Shown in pieces: positions 18,756 to 26,827 of a stretch of DNA of 64,000 nt (the first letter of the stretch is position 1; every line of letters begins with the position of its first letter). The translations under genes and the position numbers were made by a program. Source of the stretch: Paenibacillus_AB sp036577625. GTDB lineage: Bacteria; Bacillota; Bacilli; Paenibacillales; NBRC-103111. Below the pieces are notes generated by a model. It was given only the letters and a program-made list of their open reading frames with translations, had not been told where the DNA came from and did not search any database. The stretch lies in the NCBI RefSeq assembly GCF_036577625.1, contig NZ_JARBDC010000088.1:202417-266416 (forward strand). Reading direction: 5' to 3'.

Positions 18756-19649
18756 ATGCAGCTGGACGATCAATCGCGCGAATGGTTTACGTACGAAAAT
18801 CCGTTTCTGTCGCTACGCGTGTTTCCGCTCGCCTTCGAACGGTACGACGCCGTCGAATTCGGGGCGTGGCATTATCACCCCGCGATCGAGGTTATCGCCG
18901 TTTCGGAAGGTACGCTGACCATGGAGACGAAGGAACGTTCGTATCGGCTGAAAGCCGGGGACGTCTGGATTTTGGGGTCCAACGAGGTTCACCGGTCGCT
19001 AAGGCAGGAGCCGACCCAATATATCGTCCTGCAATTCGACGTTCCCCGGTTTTTCGATTCGAGCACGATGCCTTATTTGAAAGCGTTTTCGGATTCGTCC
19101 GTTCCTTTAAGCCAGCTCAACTATATTTGGGAGCAAAATCGGACGGTCCGGGAAGAGACGTTCCGTTTGGTCCGGTTTATTTACGACGAGATGGCGCATA
19201 AACGAAAAGGGTTCGAACTTGCGATCAGCGGCGCGATCAAGCAATTTTTGTTTCTGGTGATACGCCACGACGTGTCGGACATGATGGGGACGAAGCCTTC
19301 TTCGGAGCTGAACCGTCTGCGGCCCGCCCTCGATTATATCGAAAGCCATCTGGGCGAAAACATCGTCTTGGCGGACGTCAGCCGGCTGGTCAACTTCAAT
19401 TATCATTACTTTATGAAGTTTTTCAAAAAAACGATGGGCATGTCCTTCACGGAGTATATTCAGCTTAAACGGATCCGCAAAGCGGAAACGCTGCTGCTGA
19501 CGGAGCCGCTCAGCGTGACGGAAATCAGCGGACTCGTCGGCTTCGACAATCCCGCGCAGTTTTACAAGCTGTTCAAGCGGTACAACGGAAACACGCCCAA
19601 AGCGTTTATCAAGCAAATGAACGCGAGAAGCTATGGCTCGTCCGTGTAA
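18756..19649 (+). CDS. AraC-family transcriptional regulator
   Basis: A 297-residue protein: N-terminal cupin-like sensing domain (about 1-150, with HYHPAIEVIAVSEG) and two helix-turn-helix motifs at the C-terminus (about 195-290, with ENIVLADVSRLVNFNYHYF and SGLVGFDNPAQFYKLFKR). GGAGG lies seven bases before the ATG. It is divergent from the sugar-binding lipoprotein, the usual arrangement for an activator of sugar uptake genes. A bidirectional terminator follows. Confidence 0.92.
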   Translation: MQLDDQSREWFTYENPFLSLRVFPLAFERYDAVEFGAWHYHPAIEVIAVSEGTLTMETKERSYRLKAGDVWILGSNEVHRSLRQEPTQYIVLQFDVPRFFDSSTMPYLKAFSDSSVPLSQLNYIWEQNRTVREETFRLVRFIYDEMAHKRKGFELAISGAIKQFLFLVIRHDVSDMMGTKPSSELNRLRPALDYIESHLGENIVLADVSRLVNFNYHYFMKFFKKTMGMSFTEYIQLKRIRKAETLLLTEPLSVTEISGLVGFDNPAQFYKLFKRYNGNTPKAFIKQMNARSYGSSV

Positions 19650-19687
19650 CGGGCTTCGGTTTGCCCGGCCCGCAACCGGCGCGCAGC

Positions 19688-19730
19688 AAAAAAAGCCGTC
19701 TCCGCAGCGGATGCGAAGACGGCTCTTTTT
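19688..19730. terminator. Bidirectional terminator between convergent genes
   Basis: AGCCGTCT pairs with AGACGGCT, with A residues on the left and five T residues on the right. It would stop the AraC transcript and the PIG-L operon transcript coming from the other side. Confidence 0.8.
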
Positions 19731-19768
19731 CGGGCCGGCGAACGGGTCGCGCGGCCTCTTTTTGCGCA

Positions 19769-20479
19769 TTAATCGAACCATTGCAGACGCTTGTTCAACG
19801 CGCCTCTCGGTACCATGAAGCCTTGCGCGCGCTTGAAATATACGGGAGCGCCGCGTACGACGGTAAGCGCCTTGTAGTAGTCGATGTACGGGAAGCCGTA
19901 CGTTTCCCCGCGGGCGAACGCGTAGACGCCGAGCGCCTTGATCCACGCCTCGAACGCCTCCTCCGGAATGTCGACGAACACTTCCGGCACGAACTCGTGC
20001 ATATCTTCCCAGTTTTCCGAGTAATATATTTTTTTCGCGTAATGGCTCGGCAGGTCGCGCTCGATCGTTTTCAGCGCCGCATAGAAATGCGCGTCCTCGA
20101 CGATTTTGTGCGTGTTCGCATGGTCTTTATGAATGCTGTTTTTCCAGTGCGTAATGATGATGTCCGGCTTCAGCTCGCGGATAATGTCGGCCACTTCGTA
20201 CTTGATCTGGTCGTTGACCGGAATTTCCGCGTCCTTGTACTGCAAGTAGCGAACGTCGGCGCCGAGAATGTCCGCCGCCTTGTACGATTCCTCGATTTTT
20301 TGCTTCGCGTATTCGTCCGGGCTCAGCCGCGGATGGCCTTTCTCGCCCGGCGACAAATGCAGAAACGTCGCTTTGTGGCCCGCCTGCGTATATTTCGCGA
20401 TCGTCGCTCCGGCCGTCAGCTCCTGGTCGCCCGCGTGCGCGCTGATCGCCAAAATGTGATGCTTTTGTTGTTCCGACAT
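19769..20479 (-). CDS. PIG-L (LmbE-like) deacetylase-family protein, paralogue 1
   Basis: A 236-residue cytoplasmic protein with the PIG-L fold: ILAISAHAGDQELTAGATIA at the N-terminus and a distal metal-ligand region THWKNSIHKDHANTHK. Characterised family members are zinc N-deacetylases of N-acetylglucosamine conjugates. Here the canonical His-Pro-Asp-Asp motif reads His-Ala-Gly-Asp. The two zinc ligands are retained, but the position of the catalytic base Asp is Gly. It is nearly identical to the copy at 23918-24628. It is the last gene of the namZ-GNAT-pigL unit, suggesting deacetylation or binding of a cell-wall sugar. Confidence 0.85.
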   Translation of the reverse strand: MSEQQKHHILAISAHAGDQELTAGATIAKYTQAGHKATFLHLSPGEKGHPRLSPDEYAKQKIEESYKAADILGADVRYLQYKDAEIPVNDQIKYEVADIIRELKPDIIITHWKNSIHKDHANTHKIVEDAHFYAALKTIERDLPSHYAKKIYYSENWEDMHEFVPEVFVDIPEEAFEAWIKALGVYAFARGETYGFPYIDYYKALTVVRGAPVYFKRAQGFMVPRGALNKRLQWFD

Positions 20480-20533
20480 GTGTAACGTTCTCCCTTCATC
20501 ACCTATAGCCGTGCGTAACGAAACGGGGACGAC

Positions 20534-21493
20534 TCAGTTTTCGAAGCTTTTTTTGCAGACGTGGAACCGGCGCGTAATTTCGAAGCCGAGCTTCTTGTAC
20601 AAATGCCCGGCGGTCGTCGTTTCGCCCGTCCACAAAAACCAGGCGCCGTGCAGCCCTTGCGCCCGCATGTTCGTCAAGCAGTCGTGCAGCAAAATTTTGC
20701 CGAGCCCTTTGCCCTGCTGCGACGGATCGACGCCGAACGGTCCGAACCGCTCCGCGACTCCCTCATAGCCGGCGTGCATGCAAAAGCCGACGAGCCTGCC
20801 GTTTTCGCGGGCGACATGGATCGCCGAAAGCGGCAGTCCGCGCAATACGCCTTCGCGAATCGCGCGCCCCCAGTCGGGGTTGAACACGTCGCCGGCAAAC
20901 CGGATCACGTCCACGAGATCGCGGTCCTGCGCCAGCCCGAACGCGTACCCTTCCGCTTCGCGCGCGCGCTTCAGCGCTTTGACGTCGTCCGGCATCGAGT
21001 ACCGGACGAGCGAATAGTCCATCGCGACCGGCGAGTACAGCCGGGCAAAGCCGTGCTTCAGCAAAAACGCGTACCCTTCCGGGTAGCTTTCCTCGTCGAC
21101 GCCCGGAACGAAATAGTTCGGAGCGTAGGAGGAGAAAAAGACGTGCTTCCGGCCGTGGCGGATCAAAAAGTCGAACGCCTCGCGCACGAGCCGGGAGCCG
21201 ATCCCTTGCCGGCGTTTGTCCGGCGCCACGGCGAAAGCCGTAATCCAGCCGTTGTCCGGCTCCAGCTCCGTTCCGACCATCGGCAGCAGCCGTCTTACGC
21301 TGTAAACGAAGCCGACAAGCCGCTCGCCTTCGAACGCGAGACGCAGCCCTTCCGGATCGAAGTTCGCATCGAGCAGCACCATGTTGCGGAAACGAAGCGG
21401 CGTAATCGGATCGTGATGCAGGCAGTCGTTCCACAGCTCCACGATCGCCTTCTCGTCGCCTGACGCGTAATGCCGGTAAACGACCTCGGTCAT
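20534..21493 (-). CDS. Tandem-domain GNAT N-acetyltransferase
   Basis: A 319-residue protein with two GNAT domains. Each carries an acetyl-CoA motif A: APDKRRQGIGSRLVREAFDF in the first half and DPSQQGKGLGKILLHDC in the second. GNATs move acetyl groups from acetyl-CoA to amines. The start MTEVVYRHYASGDE has GGGAGAG seven bases upstream. It lies between namZ and a PIG-L gene with short gaps (67 and 54 bases), so it is probably in the same transcript. A role in acetylating an amino sugar is possible but inferred from context only. Confidence 0.85.
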   Translation of the reverse strand: MTEVVYRHYASGDEKAIVELWNDCLHHDPITPLRFRNMVLLDANFDPEGLRLAFEGERLVGFVYSVRRLLPMVGTELEPDNGWITAFAVAPDKRRQGIGSRLVREAFDFLIRHGRKHVFFSSYAPNYFVPGVDEESYPEGYAFLLKHGFARLYSPVAMDYSLVRYSMPDDVKALKRAREAEGYAFGLAQDRDLVDVIRFAGDVFNPDWGRAIREGVLRGLPLSAIHVARENGRLVGFCMHAGYEGVAERFGPFGVDPSQQGKGLGKILLHDCLTNMRAQGLHGAWFLWTGETTTAGHLYKKLGFEITRRFHVCKKSFEN

Positions 21494-21560
21494 TTGAATC
21501 TCTCCCTGCCTTTTTAACGTTACATGCACATCGTCGAATGTCTTCGGTCAAATGCCTTAT

Positions 21561-22742
21561 TTATTCGTACAGCAAATACGGTTCGCGGGTTTTGGCCCAC
21601 TCGGCCGCTTCCTTGTCCCATTCGTCCGCGATTTTCTCGCCGGCTCCCGGCTCGTGCAGCGTCTGCGGGACAACGTCGCTCCCGGTCAGCAGCTGGATGA
21701 ACGACTTCGAGCCTTCTTTAAACGGCGGCAGCCAAGCGAAATGGTCCGGGTGCATCTTCTGCACCTGCTCGACCAGGTACAGCCCGGTGCGCACCGGCTG
21801 ATACGTCTTCGGATCGGTCACATACACCTGAATCCCGCTGCATATCGCGCCTTGATGCTTGGAAAACATCGGCGTGAAATAGACCGGATGGAACACGACT
21901 CCCGGCAGGCCGCGCTTGTTCATCGCCTCGGCGACCCGCTTGCCGTTCAGCCACGGCGCTCCGATCTGCTCGAACGGACGCGTCGTCCCTCTCCCTTCGG
22001 ACAGGTTCGTTCCTTCGAACAGGCATGTGCCGGCATAAACGCGCGCCGTATCCATCGTCGGCATGTTCGGGGACAGCATCGTCCACGGAAGCCCCGTTTG
22101 CGGAAACTCCATGTCCCGCGTCCAGCCTTCCAGCGGCACGACCTGCAAATTGCAGTTCATCCCCGACTGGTCGTTAACGAGCCGGGCGAATTCGCCGATC
22201 GTCAGTCCGGTGCGGAACGGGATTTTCCAGCCGCCGACCATCGATTGGAACCCTTCGCGCAGCAGGCCGCCTTCGACCTGCAGGCCGCCGAGCGGGTTCG
22301 GCCGATCGAGCACGATCAGCTCTTTGCCGGCTTTCGCGCACGCCTGCATCGTATAAATCAGCGTAGTCAAATACGTAAAAAAGCGAACGCCCAAATCTTG
22401 GAAGTCGAACACGATGGCGTCGAGCGGTTCGAGCATGTCCGGCGTCGGCGCCCGATGTTTGCCGTACAGGCTGTAAACGGTAATGCCGAGTTCCGGGTCG
22501 ACCTCATCCTCGAACAAGACTCCCGCCTGCCGTTCCCCGCGAATGCCGTGCTCGCAGGCGAACATGGCGGTCAGCTTCCCCGCGCTCTGGCTGGCGCACA
22601 CGTCGATCGTGGAGCGGAAATCTCTCGTAATGCCGGTATGATTCGTAAGCAAGCCGAAGCGCTTGCCGTCCAGGTACTGCGCCGCGGAGCGGGCCAGCCG
22701 GTCGGCTCCGGAGAAAACAGGCTGCCGATTCGATCGTTCCAA
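21561..22742 (-). CDS. namZ: NamZ-type (DUF1343) exo-beta-N-acetylmuramidase, no signal peptide
   Basis: A 393-residue DUF1343 protein. It has GLLTNHTGITRDFRSTIDV near the start, EHGIRGERQAG, YSLYGKHRAPTPDML, LDRPNPLGG and the family signature SPNMPTMDTARV followed by EGTNLSEGRGTT. The Bacillus subtilis homologue NamZ (YbbC) cleaves MurNAc from the non-reducing end of peptidoglycan fragments and is secreted. This protein begins MERSNRQPVFSGADRLARSA and has no signal peptide, so it should act in the cytoplasm. It has its own promoter at about 22805-22832, with an upstream element shared with the sugar ABC operon. Confidence 0.85.
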   Translation of the reverse strand: MERSNRQPVFSGADRLARSAAQYLDGKRFGLLTNHTGITRDFRSTIDVCASQSAGKLTAMFACEHGIRGERQAGVLFEDEVDPELGITVYSLYGKHRAPTPDMLEPLDAIVFDFQDLGVRFFTYLTTLIYTMQACAKAGKELIVLDRPNPLGGLQVEGGLLREGFQSMVGGWKIPFRTGLTIGEFARLVNDQSGMNCNLQVVPLEGWTRDMEFPQTGLPWTMLSPNMPTMDTARVYAGTCLFEGTNLSEGRGTTRPFEQIGAPWLNGKRVAEAMNKRGLPGVVFHPVYFTPMFSKHQGAICSGIQVYVTDPKTYQPVRTGLYLVEQVQKMHPDHFAWLPPFKEGSKSFIQLLTGSDVVPQTLHEPGAGEKIADEWDKEAAEWAKTREPYLLYE

Positions 22743-22804
22743 TTGAGTGTTCCTCCATTCGATTCCGATATTCGTTTGCGACGTTTCCGTCGGCGTACAG
22801 CCCC

Positions 22805-22860
22805 ATTATAGCACTACGAAACATTATTTCAACAAAAATAAGTTCATATAAAATAATATT
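22805..22860 (-). promoter_or_regulatory. namZ promoter with MurR-like operator
   Basis: On the minus strand TTGAAA (plus 22827-22832), a 16-base spacer and TATAAT (plus 22805-22810, with TGC extension) form a good SigA promoter. The A/T-rich DNA from about 22824 to 22860 closely matches the promoter region at 28442-28500, including ATTTCAA, AAAAATA and TTCATA. The shared element is probably the operator of the local MurR/RpiR regulator (inference). Confidence 0.6.
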
Positions 22861-22925
22861 TTAGAGGCTGCCTTTCCTTTATTCGGAAAAGGCGATGAAG
22901 GCCAACGCTTCGAAACCGCCGCCCC

Positions 22926-23000
22926 TATAGTGCGCCTTCGAGCACTATCCGGCCGAAGTCGGCGCCGTCACGGGCGGATTACGCTCTTTGGCGCACTATC
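22926..23000. repeat. Two-unit palindrome array (GTGC/GCAC type)
   Basis: Units start at 22926 (TATAGTGC, then GCACTATC) and 22977 (GATTACGC, then GCACTATC), 51 bases apart. They belong to the same family as the six-unit array at 62732-63035 and lie just downstream of the murR stop codon. Confidence 0.7.
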
Positions 23001-23016
23001 CGCCCGAACCGCCGTT

Positions 23017-23895
23017 CTAATTTTTCCGCACGGACTCCCCGATCTTCTCCATATCGCCGAGCACGTTGCGGCTCCGCTTCAAATATTGGACGGCTTCCTC
23101 GTAATTGGAGCTGGCGACGCCGAGATACAGGATGTCGATCAAATTCAGCTGCGCGATGCGGGACGCCATCGCCCCGCTGCGAATTTCGTTTTCCGTCGAC
23201 GCGATATGCAGCGGGATCGAAGCAACGCCGCTCAGCGTCGTATGGCCGTACTTCGTTATGCCGATCGTCGTCGCCCCGGCTTCGTTGGCGTAAATCAAGC
23301 TTTGGATGACCGGCTTCGTCTCCCCGGAATAGGAGATGCCGACCGCCACGTCGTCCGCTCGCGCGGTAACCGCGGCCGTCAACTGCACCGTCGGATCGGC
23401 GAACGTGAACGACGGCTTGTTGATGCGCAGAAACTTTTGCTGGGCGTCCTGGGCGATCAAGTTCGAAGCGCCGGTGCCGTAGAAAAAAATGCGGCTCGCC
23501 TTGCTCAGCGCCTCGACCGCCCGCTGCAGATGGTCCATGTCCAAAATTTTCATCGTATCGCGGATCGACTGCATGTTGTTGTACGACACGTTCTGCACGA
23601 TCGTCGCGATCGGGTCGTTCGGACGAAATTCGCGGTACTCGTAGCTTTCTTTCGACTGCAGGTCGCCGATCACTTTCATTTTCAGCTCCGGGTAGCCCTT
23701 CAGCCCGAGCGACTTGCACAGACGGATGATGGCCGCCTGGCTGCCGCCGCTCCGCTCCGCCAAATCGGCGACGGACATATGCGCCACCTGTTCCGGATGC
23801 GCCAAAATATAATCGGCGATAATACGCTCGGATGGCGTAATATGCCCTACCATTTCCCGTAACCGAACCAATCCGCCGTTCAATTGCGATTCCAC
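23017..23895 (-). CDS. MurR/RpiR-family transcriptional regulator
   Basis: A 292-residue protein: N-terminal HTH_6 domain (about 1-77, with SVADLAERSGGSQAAIIRLC) and a SIS sugar-phosphate isomerase-like domain (about 110-250, with FFYGTGASNLIAQDAQQKFL and GISYSGETKPV). MurR proteins respond to MurNAc-6-phosphate, which matches a MurQ gene in the same locus. The start is a GTG at 23893-23895; a TTG at 23878-23880 with GGTGGA upstream is an alternative. It is the last gene of the ABC transporter operon. Likely targets are the promoters upstream of namZ and between the binding protein and murQ. Confidence 0.87.
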   Translation of the reverse strand: MESQLNGGLVRLREMVGHITPSERIIADYILAHPEQVAHMSVADLAERSGGSQAAIIRLCKSLGLKGYPELKMKVIGDLQSKESYEYREFRPNDPIATIVQNVSYNNMQSIRDTMKILDMDHLQRAVEALSKASRIFFYGTGASNLIAQDAQQKFLRINKPSFTFADPTVQLTAAVTARADDVAVGISYSGETKPVIQSLIYANEAGATTIGITKYGHTTLSGVASIPLHIASTENEIRSGAMASRIAQLNLIDILYLGVASSNYEEAVQYLKRSRNVLGDMEKIGESVRKN

Positions 23896-23917
23896 CCTTT
23901 GCCGGTTGCCGGCCGTC

Positions 23918-24628
23918 CTACTCGAGCCATTGGAGCCGCTTGTTCAGACCGCCCTTCGGCACCATGAACCCTTGCGCCCGCTTGAAATAGACCGGCGCCC
24001 CGCGGACGACCGTCAACGCTTTGTAATAGTCGATATAAGGGAAGCCGTACGTTTCCCCGCGCGCGAACGCATATACGCTCAGCGCTTCGATCCACGCCTC
24101 GAACGCTTCCTCCGGAATGTCCACGAACACCTCCGGCACGAACTCGTGCATGTCCTCCCAGTTTTCCGAGAAGTACACTTTGCGCGCGTAATGCGCCGGC
24201 AGCTCGCGCTCGATCGTCTTGAGCGCCGCGTAGAAGTGCGCGTCCTCGACGATTTTGTGCGTGTTCGCGTGGTCTTTGTGAATGCTGTTTTTCCAGTGCG
24301 TAATGATGATATCCGGCTTCAGCTCGCGAATGACGTCGGCCACCTCGTACTTGATCTGCTCGTCGACCGGAATTTCCGCGTCCTTGTACTGCAAATAGCG
24401 GACGTCCGCGCCGAGAATTTCCGCCGCCTTGTACGATTCCTCGATCTTTTGCTTCGCATAGTCGTCCGGGCTTAGCCGCGGATGGCCTTTCTCCCCGGGC
24501 GTCAAATGAAGAAACGTCGCCTTGTGGCCCGCCTGCGTATATTTCGCGATCGTCGCTCCGGCCGTCAGCTCCTGATCGCCCGCGTGCGCGCTGATCGCCA
24601 AAATATGATGTTTCGCTTGTTCGCTCAT
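23918..24628 (-). CDS. PIG-L (LmbE-like) deacetylase-family protein, paralogue 2
   Basis: A 236-residue protein that matches the copy at 19769-20479 along its whole length with only scattered substitutions; the DNA is also very similar. It carries the same altered His-Ala-Gly-Asp motif (ISAHAGDQEL) and the same SIHKDHANTHK region. The start MSEQAKHHILA has GGAGAG upstream. It sits between the second permease gene (51-base gap) and murR (22-base gap), so it is in the sugar importer operon. It probably acts on an imported amino sugar or muropeptide fragment in the cytoplasm; the reaction is unproven. Confidence 0.85.
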   Translation of the reverse strand: MSEQAKHHILAISAHAGDQELTAGATIAKYTQAGHKATFLHLTPGEKGHPRLSPDDYAKQKIEESYKAAEILGADVRYLQYKDAEIPVDEQIKYEVADVIRELKPDIIITHWKNSIHKDHANTHKIVEDAHFYAALKTIERELPAHYARKVYFSENWEDMHEFVPEVFVDIPEEAFEAWIEALSVYAFARGETYGFPYIDYYKALTVVRGAPVYFKRAQGFMVPKGGLNKRLQWLE

Positions 24629-24679
24629 AGCCAAGCTCTCCTTTTCAATTGTATCCGTTTCAAGATGCGCCATACAACG

Positions 24680-25555
24680 CTATTCCTTCAGCCCCGAGTT
24701 CATCATGCCGCGCACGTAATATTTCTGGAGGAAAATGAACACGAGCAAAATCGGGACCGTGCTGATGACGAGCGCCGCATTGACGAGCGGCTGCGTCATG
24801 TTCGAATCGAGATGCGATTTCAGCTGCTGAATGCCGACCGGCAGCGTCGCCAAATCTTTGTTGACCGTATACATCAGAAGCGACCAGATGAACTCGTTCC
24901 AGCTGCCGATAAATTCGAATATCGCCAGCGTCGACAGCGCGGGAACCGTCATCGGCAGGATGAGCTGGAAAAAGATGCGCAGCTCGGAAGCCCCGTCGAT
25001 GCGCGCCGCTTCGATATACGCGTCGTTGATCGTCATGATGAACTGGCGCATCAAAAAAATGCCGAACGCGCTGACCGTAAACGGCAGTATAAGCGCGAGC
25101 GTATATTTCGCCATCCCGCCGTCGCCGCCTTCGCCCATCCAGTCGTTGCCGCCGACGAACGGGAAATGGACCATAATGTAGAAGTTCGGGATCAGAAACA
25201 AAAACGCCGGAAACATCATCGTCGCCAAAATGAAGCGGAATATCGTCTTCTGTCCGCGAAACCGCAGCTTCGTCAGCGCATAGCCGGCCAGCGAGCTCGT
25301 GAGCAGCACGATCGCCGTCGTCACGACGGACTTGATCAAGCTGTTTTTGAACAGCAGGCCGAGCTTCAGCTGCTCGAACGCCGTCTCGTAGTTGCTCGTC
25401 TCGAACGTTTCGGGAAGCAGCGAATAGGTAAGCCGATTGTAGTCCGCCGGCCCCTTGAAGGAGGAAAAAATCATTTCGAGAAACGGAAATACCATCATGA
25501 TGCTCCCGATAATGATGACCGTGTACGAAAACCATGGAAATTTTTTCGGTTTCAT
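24680..25555 (-). CDS. Sugar ABC transporter permease (MalG-type)
   Basis: A 291-residue protein with six membrane helices and the cytoplasmic EAA loop EAARIDGASELRIFFQLILP, which contacts the ATPase. It is the MalG/UgpE-like half of a carbohydrate importer. Its ATG shares one base with the stop codon of the preceding permease gene (TGATG), so translation is coupled. No ATPase gene is present; in Bacillota a shared MsmX-type ATPase encoded elsewhere usually serves such importers. Confidence 0.93.
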   Translation of the reverse strand: MKPKKFPWFSYTVIIIGSIMMVFPFLEMIFSSFKGPADYNRLTYSLLPETFETSNYETAFEQLKLGLLFKNSLIKSVVTTAIVLLTSSLAGYALTKLRFRGQKTIFRFILATMMFPAFLFLIPNFYIMVHFPFVGGNDWMGEGGDGGMAKYTLALILPFTVSAFGIFLMRQFIMTINDAYIEAARIDGASELRIFFQLILPMTVPALSTLAIFEFIGSWNEFIWSLLMYTVNKDLATLPVGIQQLKSHLDSNMTQPLVNAALVISTVPILLVFIFLQKYYVRGMMNSGLKE

Positions 25556-26457
25556 CAGTAGCTTTCCACCCCTCCCCGGCGAAATACGGTCAATTGCACG
25601 ATCGTGACGATAAAGACGCAGATGAACAGCACGAACGCCATCGCGCTCGCCGTCCCCCAGTTGCCGTACGAGAACGCCTGATTGTACATTTCCAGCCCGC
25701 CGACGTTCGTCGAATTGCCCGGCCCGCCGTTTTTCGTCATGACGAGCGACAGCGTGAACGATTGCAGCCCGCCGATAAACGACGTGATCAGTACGAACAA
25801 AATCGACGGCTTCAGCAGCGGCAGCGTAATTTTCGTGAAAATCGCCGTCAGTCCGGCGCCTTCGAGCGTCGCCGCTTCATAGTAATCGTCGGATATCGCC
25901 TTCAGCCCCGCCGTCAAAATCAGCACCGAGCTGCCGATGCCGAGCCAGCCGCCGACGACGATGATCGAAGCGAGAGCCGTGTTCGGGTCGTCGAGAAATT
26001 TGATCGACGAAACGCCGAGCTTGTTCAAAATCGCGTTGATCAGCCCGTTCGTCGGATTGTACAAGTACAGCCAGACGTTCCCGATGGCGACGACGGTCGT
26101 TACGGTCGGCAAAAAATAGAGCGTCCGCCAAAAGCCTTCGAACCTCAGGCGCGTGATCATGTAGGCCACGATCAGGGCGATGACGAACGACATGGCGACC
26201 GTGCCGAAGGCGAAGACGAACGTATTTTTGATGATCGGGTTCAAGAACGTCGACCCGTCCGCGAACAGCGCCTTGTAGTTTTTGAGGCCGACCCATTCGA
26301 TCAGCGTCAAATCGAAGCCGCCCCATTCGGTGAAGCTCAGAAACAACGAGAAGCAAAGCGGCACAAGGAAAAAGATCGCGTAAAACACGACGACCGGCGA
26401 TAAAAACAGCCAGCCGAGCACTCCTTGGCCGCGGTTTAATTTGCCGTTACCGCTCAT
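25555..26457 (-). CDS. Sugar ABC transporter permease (MalF-type)
   Basis: A 300-residue protein with six to seven membrane helices and the EAA loop YYEAATLEGAGLTAIFTKIT, typical of MalF/UgpA partners. I start at the ATG at 26455-26457 (MSGNGKLNRGQG) because GGAGG lies six bases upstream. It pairs with the downstream permease to form the channel. The 370-base gap to the binding-protein gene holds a terminator-like hairpin and a four-unit palindrome array, which probably lower permease expression relative to binding protein. Confidence 0.93.
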   Translation of the reverse strand: MSGNGKLNRGQGVLGWLFLSPVVVFYAIFFLVPLCFSLFLSFTEWGGFDLTLIEWVGLKNYKALFADGSTFLNPIIKNTFVFAFGTVAMSFVIALIVAYMITRLRFEGFWRTLYFLPTVTTVVAIGNVWLYLYNPTNGLINAILNKLGVSSIKFLDDPNTALASIIVVGGWLGIGSSVLILTAGLKAISDDYYEAATLEGAGLTAIFTKITLPLLKPSILFVLITSFIGGLQSFTLSLVMTKNGGPGNSTNVGGLEMYNQAFSYGNWGTASAMAFVLFICVFIVTIVQLTVFRRGGVESY

Positions 26458-26545
26458 GCCAAACCTCCATTCCGTTCTGCCCGCCCGTTTCGTCCGGAAG
26501 CCGTTTTGCGCGGTCCCGAGCCGCTCCGCTTGGCGGCAAAACGCC

Positions 26546-26733
26546 ATTACATGGAAAACCTCATGCTATTCGGGGAAAGTTATCGCTTTGGATCGATTTA
26601 GATGGAAAACCGCACGGCAATATGGCCCGGGACCGGCATTTCCTAAGCTTTCGTCCGGATTAGAGGGAGGTTTTCCGGTTCAATGTGTTACGTCTCTTCC
26701 ATGACGCTTTTTAAAGGGAGCTTTTCCCGGCAA
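26546..26733. repeat. Four-unit phased palindrome array
   Basis: Units of 24 bases start at 26546, 26597, 26659 and 26710 (spacings 51, 62, 51). The first two read ATGGAAAACC; the last two carry the opposite orientation (GGGAGGTTTTCC, GGGAGCTTTTCCC). The array lies inside a transport operon, between the binding protein and the first permease. Coding potential is not apparent. Confidence 0.75.
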
Positions 26734-26756
26734 TGCGCCGCCCCCCAAGCGATTCG

Positions 26757-26788
26757 AAAAACGGCGGGGCCGGGTTCGCCGGCCCGCC
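26757..26788 (-). terminator. Terminator/attenuator after the sugar-binding protein gene
   Basis: A GC-rich hairpin of about 10 bp (GGCGGGCCGG against CCGGCCCCGCC, one bulged G) is followed on the minus strand by GTTTTTC. It lies 40 bases after the binding-protein stop codon, so most transcripts would end there with partial read-through into the permeases. Confidence 0.7.
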
Positions 26789-26827
26789 AGTCGCTTATCG
26801 GAGCTCCGCAGCCGTCCTCGCTCGCGG

